Below, in pieces: positions 9,701-21,700 of a stretch of DNA of 64,000 bases. Made by a program: the position numbers and the translations under genes. Source of the stretch: Undaria pinnatifida (taxonomy: Eukaryota; Sar; Phaeophyceae; Laminariales; Alariaceae). The stretch lies in NCBI GenBank assembly GCA_012845835.1, contig JABAKD010000003.1, positions 5,114,870-5,178,869 on the forward strand, in the 5' to 3' direction. The stretch's first letter is position 1, and the number at the start of each line of letters is the position of its first letter. The notes beneath the pieces are model-generated. The model saw nothing but the letters and a program-made list of their open reading frames with translations. It had not been told where the DNA came from and did no database searches.

Positions 9701-12700
9701 GAATCGACGAGAAATGAAAACGCTGAATTCTTCGCGAGATGAAAAAAAGGCATGTACCGCAGTGGGGAGGAGGCAGGAGGGCCCGTTTAGTGACCCCTGA
9801 TCTGAGTTATACTACTACTGGAAGGGAGGGCGAGAGCAGTGCAAGTATAGTAAACTGGATGGGGAAAAAAAACTAAAACAAAGTCGAGAACAGATTTTCA
9901 GGCAAGCTACACCAAGCAATTATTTACAGCAGCAAAGTGGAAAAATTCCGATTCAAGATCACCCTGTGACAAGCCGAAGCAGGCGCTCATTGCTCTCACA
10001 TGTGTGGGCAATGTATAGTTGATAGTATGCCGAGACATGGCGATTTGACCGCTCTTATGTCCCGTATGGCTTCATCTTTGGCGCTCTGGGTACCAACTGT
10101 ATAGATTCATACTGAGGGCGAGCGTTTTGTACGAATTGCGGTCGCAGGGCGAACTTTTTCCCTACTCGAGCAGTATGCAAGAAAACCCACGAAAATAGTA
10201 GCGGGCTTCGGTTTTTACCCAATGAGCGAATGAAAACGGGAATTTCAGCATTTTTTTCGGTGTCGCATAAGCGACAAAGAGGTGATTATAGTATTCCATG
10301 ATTATTCGACCAGTACGCCAGTCAAATACACACTATTTTGGCCATTTTATTTCAGGCTTTTTTCCACAGTTTTTACGCTTGAGTTGCGCCAGTCTTACAG
10401 TTCCATTTATAATATAGTGTGTCGTTTTGCTTTGAACAGCTCATTTTTGCTTGAAATTGTGCTTACACCCGGGGGCCCTGAATCCTGGATACAAAACGCT
10501 CTAATTCGTCCATTTATATTGCGTTTGGTACTGTTGTTGTTACCGTTCAAGTGTTTCTCTCATCTTCATTTTGAGCGTGCTTGCTCGGCACGCCAACCTG
10601 ATACAGGCTTCGTACCGCTTTCTTGTGCGACCTATCATGCAAATAGCTGATCGAATTGCGTTCGCATTGCAAATGTTTGCCGTATTCAGAAGAATGCGAG
10701 AAAAACCGTGTCGGTCGAAATAATTGTGAGCTTATTGGGTCAAAGCCTACCAACCAATCACGAAATAAGGTAATGGGATTGGGGTTGACATGTTGTGCGG
10801 GGAGACATCGACCCGCGAGATCATCGTTATAGTTCCCGCGTTGTTGGAGCTGTAGAGGTTCGGAGGATTTCTTAACCGGGGATGTGGCCCTACCTCCCCC
10901 GTATGCGATGGAACTTCCCCCCATTAGTTGATAAGCCCCTTACTATCCTCCTAGGGAGGGGCGGCGCCGTGGGGCTCGAACCAATCAGTTATTTTAGCCA
11001 ACAGAGTTGGGTTTTCACACCGTGAGGGGTGGTGACGACCCGAGAGAACTCGGTTTTATTCCCCGGTTTATGCAACTTCTAGAGATATAGAATGACCTTC
11101 GGACAGAGGATGGGACCTTATCGTCCCCTAATGGAGCTGGCTCTATCATTTACGACCCCCAGCCAATCAGAGATCGGCCGGTCGGTGGGGTTGGGGATTA
11201 TTTCCACACTGTGCCAAGAGGTATCAATCCTGGTGATATCTGAGTTAGTTCCTGGGTTGACGGAGTTGCATATGTATGTTTTGTGGATGGATTGTGATCG
11301 TCGGATAGGATCCTTATCGTCCCCAGATGACGATTACTTTGAGTACGATCCCCGGCCAATGAGCGACCAGCGATCAGACAAAAAGGCCATACCAGGTAAT
11401 ATATGTTTTTTCTTGTTTTCGTCTGAAACTCGAGCCTGAAATTCTTAGTGCAGTGTTGTCGCATACTACAAATACTATATCTACCAGATAGCAACAAATA
11501 GCAGCATTATAGTAGCATTCGAGGAATTGAATGGCGAAGGTAGCGACACCGTGTTTCATGCCTAGCATACCGTCGTCAAGTCTCTCCACGATCAGACCAT
11601 ACACACACAGACAGTCGGTCTGCGAGCCTAGGGTCTAGATACTATCATGCATGGTATAGCAGAAGCTTCTCCGCGCGTGCCTCTAAGTGGCTACGTAGAG
11701 AACATGCAGCATATATGGCCACCCCCTTGCTGGCCCTGGATGCTTGGTTGAGTAAAAACATCAAGAAACGAACTCGAAACTTTTCTTCGTGGCCAGGCGA
11801 GAGGGTCAGTCCACGTGGGCTCAGATTCATCCGATCAAAATATGATGAAGCTCGGAATCGGCTTCACGCACGAAACGGCAGAAGTAAGTAGTCCACTGTC
11901 GGTGTATATCGATGTCTTGATATTACTACATATTCTACACGCGTAGATTATGTGTTGTGTCGTAACCGCTTTTACTCTATCGAATATTGAATCGAACAAG
12001 TCGAAGTGCTGCCCTGCCTTACCCAGAGCATGGGTGCCGGCGATGCTTGCCGGCACCCATGCGGAGCCCTTGTTCTTATTTTTACTATTATTAGTAGTAG
12101 TATATTTATTATTCCTGTTATTATTTTAGTTATACGTATATGTATAATTGTGACCTTTTTTCTTCGGGCACATCTCTTCGTGCTCGCACCTTTGTCCCAA
12201 ACGTCGGATGAGGTGGGCACGATTCGACCGTCGGGGTCACGTTGCCGGAAGTTTGGGCGCGATCCGTGCAGTGTGTCGCGCGTGGCAAGCCATTTAAATA
12301 TTTTTGGCCGTGGGCACACTTGAGGCAAATCGCCGGGTTCCCGCAACATCCCCCGGGTTTGGGTTTCTGCATCCCCTATCCCCGTGTACGCACGTAAGAT
12401 TTTGATGCAAACTGCGTTTTTCTGCTCGTAGAGGGTACACGTAGGTGCATTTCCCTATTTTTGCACAGAGCACCGTGCTTCGACCCTGCCGCCCAGTTCC
12501 AGCCTCCTAGTAGCAGCAGCCTCAACTCTCTGGGCGTGTGGATGCTGTTTTAGTAGCCGCTTTCTTTGATCGGAGCCTGCGCTACCCGCCTTATGCCGCT
12601 ACTTCTCACTGCTGCTGATGCTGCTACTGCTGCTCCTTTCAGTGTCAAGTGACATACCGGCGTAAATTGTAAGGGTCGTTTGAATATCATGTTAGTACGC

Positions 12701-15700
12701 AAACGATCTTTTTATTTATGTCCAGATTTAAGTGCTTCGTACAAGTATATTTCCCTATTTTGGCACAGAGCACCACGCTACGATCCTGCAGCCCAGCAGC
12801 AGTCCAGCCCCCTAGCAGCAGCAGCCTGCAACTTTCTGCGCGTGTGGCTATTGTTGCAGTGGCTGATTGATTTGATCGGAGCCTGCGATTCTCCACCCGC
12901 CTATACGCGCTACCTCTCGCTGCTGCTGCTACTGCTGCTCCTGTCCAGTGTCAAGTGACATGCCGGAGTAAATTGTAAGTATCGTTTGAATATCATATTA
13001 GTACGCAAACGATCCTTATATTTATGTCCACGTTGCGTATATGATATCGTACCATACCAAGAGAGCACAACGCTACAGCTCTGCCGCATTGCAGCAGCGG
13101 TAGGCAACGCCATTTATGTAAGATCGCAGATGACAGACGGCAGACAACATGCGGAGAACACAACGCTACAACCCTGATACACAGCAGCAGCGGTAGGCAA
13201 CACCATCAATGTGCGCGTGGTGTGTCCTCGCTATGCTGTGGGGAGTTGCTTGTGTCGGAGCCTGTCATTTGTCACCCCACCACACCACACGTTTCTGCTG
13301 TACATAGGAACCTTTAAAAGTAGTAATAATTTAGATGGACCAACCAACCCGTCCTTACACATTTACGTCCACAGAGGCAGTTTTTTAACGAGTATTTTTC
13401 TGTTTTTTAAATTAGCCAATTTATCACACCTTGAACCTGTATCGCTGACGATGCTTCTCTCTTCTCTGCGGGCTTCGCTTGCTAGTCAGCAACCAGACAG
13501 ACTGATCCAAGGTTCCCTTTGCTAGACCAGGACAAGTGCAAGTAACCACCCGCGTTGATCTCATTGGTCAACGTGCAATAAGCCCAAACTTCTTCCGTAC
13601 ATGCAAAACCCTTATTTTCTCGGGCCTCGATAATAATACGCTTGTTGTTGCGTAGATCGCAGATGACAGACAGCAGCAGACAACGTGCGGAAAGCAAAAC
13701 GCTACTACCGTGGTAGGACCGTGTGCGCGTGCCGTATCCTCTCCTTACGGCAGCGAGTTGCTTTTGCCATGGCCTGTCACGTACTGTCCTCTTGCTCCCT
13801 CGTTCTCAATAGATGCTATTTACGTAGTGTTCTACAGTAAGCCGCATCCTACGCCACACGTGCCCCTTCTCGCTTCCTGGCGGTCCCTAACCTGGACGTC
13901 GAAGTGTGATGCTCTTCTCGAAACCATACATATCATACGGTGTAAAAGTTTTGTGCGTTGTGTTTATTTTCTCAACAACAGATCGGTCGTGGGCACATCT
14001 ATCTCGAGTACCCAAGAAGTGCTAAAAGTACTGCTGCTATTGAGTACATCTAAGAAGCACTGCGGGTAAAATGCGAATTCATTATTTTTTCGAGCAATTA
14101 TTTTTTGGTCATTGCGTCCGGTAGTGATAATAATCATGTGTCCTTGCGCCACTCCTCTAGGCACTTGCCGGAGGGGAACCTTGTAATTATTATTATTACT
14201 ATTGTTATTTACTAGTCCCCTGGATCAACACGCTTACTCATGTGTAAGAAATCGCTTGGTGACGTGTCAACGTTCCGCGGGGGGTCTGACGTCTCTCGAG
14301 GACCCTGGTATCGCCACGTAGGCTGGCCCGCCCGGGGTCTCCGATATTGCATGTCTTCCGCTGCGAGGCGGTGTTCCCCCGCCAGCGGACCCCATGTCAC
14401 CCGCCCCGGGTCTCCGTTGTTGTGTATCTTCCGCTTTCAGGCGTCGTGTTCCCCGACAGCGGACTCCACGTCACCCGCTCAGGGTCTTTGCCCTTGTCTA
14501 CCTTCCACTCTTGGGTGTTGTGTTCCCCATTGTTCCCCATCTGCGGACCCCAAGTCACGGGTGAAATAGGTGCGAACTTCCCTCGCCCACTTTGTCACTC
14601 TTTTGTTTGTCCCCCTTGACTTCGGGATCAGGTGTTGCACATGTAAAGCGTCTCACGACGCTTTCTCATTCTGATGTTGTGTCTCACGTGAGAGCATTGG
14701 CGATCACCGCCATCGGCCGTGGTGTTAGTAACACTTCCATAGCATGTAGAGCAGCCCCCTCTTTAACATTGGCGTCGACGGCAGGATATATTATTATTTT
14801 ACGGAATTGTTATTACGACTTCAGCTGTGAGTTTGACGAATTCAGGATCGAGACCCATCTTTGCAAGCTACGTGGTTGGTACTTGTAGCATATTCTACCA
14901 TGTGGGTGAGTTTTTTCACTCAATGGGAGGGGTCTTGTTCTTGGTTTATTTTTCCTTGTACACGCAGCATTTCATATCTTATGTTTTTGTCCACTATAAT
15001 AGCTGGTGTTGGCAGTTTTGCTCTAGGTGGCGAATTTTGATCTAGATCCAACATTATTATTACAAGGATCAGGCGGCGGCCCCGCCAAGATAATAGTTGC
15101 GCAAAAGGGACGTGACTAAGGGAAGGGGAAGGTAATGGACCGTTTCAAGAGGTTGAGGTGCTACATGTATTTAAAACATATGCCATTGAAAATTGTTGGT
15201 TTTTGTCGAGAGTGGTTTTGCGCACAGACATACATGAAGGTAAGTGTTGGTGCACTGCATAGAGGAATTGGAAAGACGAAACAAACGCAAACAAGGAGGT
15301 TGCGTATAGTAGGGAGAACTGTGGTGCTGTGAATGATCGAGAAGTATAGACGGGAAGAAAAAGGAAAGAAAATCGCGGTTGAAAATAAATAAATAAACCG
15401 CGGATGAACCATGTAGGGAAAGGTCACTTGACAAAGGTAGTAGCCAGACCTTAGCTGAACCAGGAGAAGGATTCGGACGGCATGACATGCGCTAAGAGCA
15501 TGCTGCAACAATGATAAATGTTGGGAAGAATGTGTTGCGATGAGCAAACTCATCTTTTTAAAATACCCAAAGGGTGAACACAAAATAAGCGGACACGAAA
15601 AATCCAGCGGACACTACCTGGTACGTGCTTCTGGATACATTTGCAAGTTCACTTACCAGCTCACAACACGAAAATCATCAGACGAACTATATTCCGGTCG

Positions 15701-18700
15701 GTTAATCAACCAAGGAATACAAGATGTTTGCAGTGGTCTACAACAGAGAATCTGATCATTCCGCAACAATGATAGGAGTGAACAGCCTACCAGTACTACT
15801 GCCGCCCTCAAACAAAGGAACAAGGGGGCACTGCCAGCGATTTACAGCTGGATAAGATCCCTTACTCTCGAGAGACATCACAATCTCGTGCATCTTAATC
15901 TTCTGTGTGTACTTGTTCAGGTGGCGGGTTTTTCGGCGGTACATTCTGAAGTACCGGAGATGGTGCAGTCAATTACTAGGTATAAGATACGACTACCCAG
16001 TCGAAACACCTATTCGACTTGTACTCTTACTTGGTAGTAACTGCGATATTTCGCAATCTCCAAACCATGAACGACACCGGTCGTTGTCTCTGCGCGCTGC
16101 GTACAAAGAGAACATACGACACTCTAAGTACAGCTTTCAAAATAAGATAACGCGTTTCACATTTCCTTTGGCTCGACCTTGATGGTGTAGACGTTGTCGG
16201 TGTAGACATTGTTATTGAACACATTGTTGATGTAGACGTCGTCAGATGTGCTTGGTCCGATTCCCGTCGCTGGGAGCTAAAGGCTTACCTTCATCTTGAG
16301 GTTGAAGAGGTAGGTGGCCGCCTTTCCCTCAAAAGGGATTGCCGTCATCTGCTCCGCCTCGACTGTTGCTTATGCAGCCAGTCTCTGCGTCTCGGCCTCG
16401 ATGTTCATGGACTTTTCGTTCATGATGGAGAGAACGCCTGAGGTTGGCTTGCGGATGAACACGAAGGTCGGAGATGCCGCCAGTGGCTCTTGATCGTCTT
16501 GTGTTGATTCCGCAGATCCTGTCTCGGGGTTTCCCCGCGGCTGTCCATTTGCTGTTGTGAGCGTGTGAGCCTCCTCCTGACGGTCGGTCTCGTTGTTAAG
16601 ATTGGCTCCAAGGCTTGGCTCTCAAACGTAGCTGGTGCGATCCCGGGTGAAGCGGACATTGTCGATCCGTCGACCCGTGGCTCAGCTTATGGCCCGGTGG
16701 TCCCAGATGGCGATAATTCAGCGACTCCAATGATCCCATGTGATGCTGTTGGTCCAGCTGATGCTCCGGTGATCCAACGTGAAGTTGACCCAGTGATCCC
16801 GAATGAAGTTGCTTCGACGTGCGATGGTGATCCAGATGATGTTGCTCCGAAGATCCCATGCGAAGATGCTTCAATGATCCCAGCTCCGGTATCCCGGGTT
16901 CCGGTGACTCCAGGCAATGCTTATCAGTGAAGCGGGTAGCATCTTAGCAATGCGTTGGGGATTTTAAGCACCCGGTTTTCCTCATCTGAGATCCAAAACG
17001 GGTCTCTCTCGGCGTAGGTGAACTCCACACAAGCAATCGGGAGGTTTGTCGCCGACGCTCCTGTCGCGAGCGCGTTGTCGAAGGTATCCTCGACACATGG
17101 ATTGGGTCTTGTACTGGAGTTCGCGTGATGCGGTACACCCGGTGCGGCTCCAGTCGTTCCAGAACGTGCGTCTCCGTTCTGTGGTGGCGTAGCTGTCGCG
17201 GTGCATTCCACACTGGTGCCGGAGTTGATGCAGAGTCGTCAACTCCTAGGAGATGGATTGGCCTTCCTTGTCGCACCTCAGTCTTTGGATACGTAGCCCA
17301 AGTGGAACTGCAACCGTCATGTTACACAGATGAAGTGAGTCGACTGCCTTCGTTTTGGATTTCAGGTGAAACATCTCATTCATCCGGGAGTACCCGCCAG
17401 TGAACTTGCTGACGTGATTGTATCCTCCTCGGGGCTGGCGTGATGAGCCCTACAAGACGCGAACAGACCAATTCCATTGATCCGTCGGTCTTGTGCTTGG
17501 TATTTTTCGGGTGAGCCTTTTTGAGTACTCTTGCCCACTGCGCAGATGTCACAGCCAGACACAGTGCCAGTGTATTCAACACCGTTGCCTTCCGTCTTGC
17601 GGAGAAGCTCCACGTGGTCGGGGTTCATGTGTCCCAGTGGCCTGTGCCAGGTGTCAGCGTTTACCTGTACGGCGAAAGCCATACCAGGTGTTGATGTCTT
17701 GGTCACGCCCATCACAGCCGTCTTGACCAAGGTTTCGCCGTCAACAGCGGGCAGTGACAGGTCAAACGAGCACATACCCGCATGTTTTCCTTGCTGATTC
17801 AGCCGAAGAAAAGTCTCCTTGCTGAACTGTCTTTGGAAATCTACTGCTCGAAATATGGCGATTACTCCCGATCTCATTGCTGTTACCGAGGAGAACAAGT
17901 GGCGTCCCATTCCGGGTACGAAAATACGCAAAGATGCGAATAGGCTTGCCTGACGGGTTGACGATGTGTCCGCAGATGGTGCCTGTTGCAGTGGTGACGA
18001 CTTTCTTGTTTCCAGCAGTCTCAATGTGCTTCATTTCCTCCAGTATCCTGAGACCTCTTATGCGTTGCCGTAGACCTGGGACTAAATCTTCATCCACGAA
18101 GTGATATGACGCTCCGCTGTTCTCTAACTCCCGGCATATCATCATCTTCATGTCCCTGTACTCCGAAGTAAACTCTTGTACACAGATGTCCTTTGATCTT
18201 CGGTTCACCCATCTTCTTCAGCTCTGCGCGGGCGAGGGTTTTCTCCATGAAATAATCATCCGGCTATTATCCTTGCTTCATCGTGGTGTTTACTAGTGTG
18301 TCCGTGGTAGAACGAGGACCTCGTCCATCACCTTCTTGTACTTGTTGACGAGATCGAGTAGAGCTTGTTGGCCGTTGCCACTCGTACCAGTTGCGTCTAC
18401 ATGTTTGGCCACAAGAAGTGTTGCTGGTTTGTCGGTGAGTAGGTAGAGGATAGTGTAAAGATCTTTGTTGGCCCTGTCGAATTCTGCAATGGACTTTTCG
18501 GAGGCAGCCCGAGCTTCACCCGAACGTTCAGGTTTTTGCGTTGGACGGGTCTGCCCCGTGACCCCTTGGATTACAGCTAGCTTCTTGTGCCAGTCGCCGA
18601 ATTGACTAGGCTTACGTCTGTCGAATTTGTTGAGGCCTTTGATTGTGTTTGCCAAGTTTCCGCTGTTGTTGTTGTTGAAGTCCTCAATAGCGGTAGGAAG

Positions 18701-21700
18701 TACTGATAGCAAAGAGATCTTGTATGACACCACAAAAGTTGTAGTGCTGCTGATGTTGAACCGAGTGAATGCAGCAAACGTACTGCTGTGACTGTTCGAA
18801 ATCGTTCTCGGGCCGGGGAAACTAGTTGAATTTGTTCTCGATTGAAGAGTCTTTTGGGGTTCTCAGATCTACGATGAAACTGGTGACCAAAAACAATTTT
18901 CCGTGGGTGACAGCTCCCCTCACAAAAAATGAGAAGTACAATGCTCCTTTGGCAGATAGCGGTCAAGCGTACAGGGCGTGTTTGACTTCTATGCTGCTGC
19001 TCAGTGAAATTGAGGCTGAATATCCTCGGGTATGGATTACGCTTCAGCAGAGCCCCTAACCTACACCAGTGCTGGGGTTGTGAGGTGGAGTTGCTGAGTT
19101 ACGGTGCACAGGTGTTTCGCTCGATTTTATCGAGATATGTAGCACGGTCGTGACGGTGCTTGGTGGACGAACGTGAGATGGCACGGTCGTGACGGTGCTT
19201 GGTGGGTGTCACCGGTGGTATTAAAGCAGTTAGACTACAGCAGCCATTGGCTTACGAAGGAACCTCTTCAATGCACGCGGTACCAACACGAACCGTAAAG
19301 CACTCACGTTTCAACGAAGCATTTGTTCGTTGCTGGATTATTCTAGTCGTACTCGTAGAGTTGATGAAAAAGCTCCCCAGTAAGCAACAGTAATTGCACA
19401 TTTCTAAACCCTCCTATCCAGTAGTGGTGACGATGGTCGTGAACCGATTTGCCAGCTGCTTGACGCGTTGACGCGAGACCAGGCTCATACCCTGTTGACT
19501 TTTTGGTGACGGTGTGTAGCGTGTGGCAGCCCGTAGCTGGTATACGCTTGCGTAGGCTCGCTGCTGATGACCCGATCAAGACACAGCCTGTATAATTTTT
19601 AGCGGCTAACGCAGACTGACGGTAAAGGTTTCTGTAGCCGATATGTTGATCGATGACTAATTTGCTCAGCAGATGAGAGCTGATGGTGAGCAAAAAGGAG
19701 TAATCGAGGTGGGTCTGACCATCACCGGATCGAGACGGCACAATGTCTATGCTACGGACAGGTGTATTCTTTGGGTAGTTGTCTGACCTACCTACAGCAA
19801 CGTTTCCTGAGGCTTGCTCGTGGTCTACTGTGCCTATGGCAACGTTCCCTTAGGTTTGCTTCTGGGAGCTTTGCTACGTCAACGTCTCGACGGTCAACCT
19901 AAAATCATATTCCATGAATGTTGCTAACCGTACGTTATTGCGCCGGGTTATATTTCGTAATGATTATACGGTATTGCTCGTACGTACTACATGTACCAGC
20001 TTTTGGGTACGATTAACCAGTAAACCTCAGTGCATCATGTATCCAAGTTATTACTGCTGATACTTCTGCATGCTAAATACAGCATCGAAAAACGGCATCT
20101 AACAGACCTATTATAACTATCTGTTGTGGGAACAGCTCGCAATGTATACCAGATTACTTTCAAGTGTTATCAAGTAACGACATGATGGTTACTGACAAGT
20201 AGCAGCTCAAATAGTGGGAAACCTCATGAAGTAAAGACTGCGGGCGCACCTTTCGTTTACCGTATTAGTATTAACATCAATATTAGTAGCGGTATCTATA
20301 TTAATATTAATAGCGGGTCATTCCTAATCAACACAACAAAAATGTCAGGGATTGTAACAAAAAACGTGACATTTTCGCGAGTCGTGACATTTGTCAGGAT
20401 TCCGGACGTTGCATAGTTGACATTTTCCATACAAATGGATGTCAGGATTTCCGACACAAACGAGATTTATTTTTTTGAAAACGTGATAAATCCAAAATTT
20501 AAAATATCAGGAATCGTGCTTATTACTGTTGGTCAGGAGTCGTGTTTTTCTTTTTCTTTGTTAGGAATACACTTATCGCTAAGTAGCATAATAAGTCGAC
20601 ACGTAGTCAGGTTTGGCTAGCCTCGTGTGACTATTAACAGAGTAGCCCGGGGTGATTCGGGTCTTTGGTGTGATAGGGCACTTAGAGCGCGCTGCGTTCA
20701 CTCTCCGGTATGACACGACAATCACACCACAATGCTGTAGATCGAAGGTTGGTGCTGGTGTGCCCTTGCAGACGGAGTGGGGTTGGGGTGCCTACGAGCT
20801 TGTCCAGCATTAAAACTCATTTTCACTTAATAGGCGTCTTCGCAATCGTTTGGAAGTATTTCAACGTCAGATTTTGCAGCTGTGCGTCTGGGTCTGTAGC
20901 GTGTTCATTGCCGTTGGAATTTCTTCGATCTGACTTTTTTTCGTCACTAAATTACAAATCAACTGAATCCTACCACTCCCAAAGATATATCGATACTGAA
21001 GTCTGTACGAACGCCCGAAAACGTTGCACTGCGTATGCCGCTGTGGCTCGGTGTGAGCGTTTCTTGGGGCGTGGGGAAACGATCGATACCCCTATCATTG
21101 CATAAATAATTATCTGTCCAGAGATATCAGACGTGTCGCGCAAAAGATCCCAATACACATTCAATATACTACGACGAGAGGCACAACATCTGTTTGCGCA
21201 GCACATTTTTACGAATTTTGAGCTGAAATTTTGACACGTGATTTGAAGTGCGTTTGTGCAGGCATTTAAGCGTGCACCTTTTATTTTTCATTGTTTCGCT
21301 TATATTTCACCCAACATATTGGCTGGATTTCAAATGAAACCGCATTAGCCACCCCACTACGATTCCTTTTTCGGAGGTGCACGCTTGAATAGTTGTGATA
21401 TACTATGAAGTGTCCCCACCCCAACTTTCAAGTCTAAATTCTTAAAACTGAGCCCCGAAAGTGCATTTGAATGGGGCGTTCTGGCCTTCGCCGGACCAGC
21501 TCGAACGGAGGAGCGAAGGGGCAGCTTGTCATGAGACTAAGAACGGATGGAAAGCAAAACATGCAGGAACAGCACAAACTAGATGAACGTTTGAATTTGA
21601 AGGATTTGAATTGGCGTGATGTCGTTGAGCTGAAGCATGCTTGATTTCAATAGTCGTGCAAAGTATTTTGCTGACACACTCGTACGATTAACTGTAGATC

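Noticed and set aside
10960-10985. GGTTCGAGCCCC on the minus strand, a possible tRNA B box
   Set aside because: There is no A box at the right distance. The sequence belongs to the satellite also seen at 62.8 kb.
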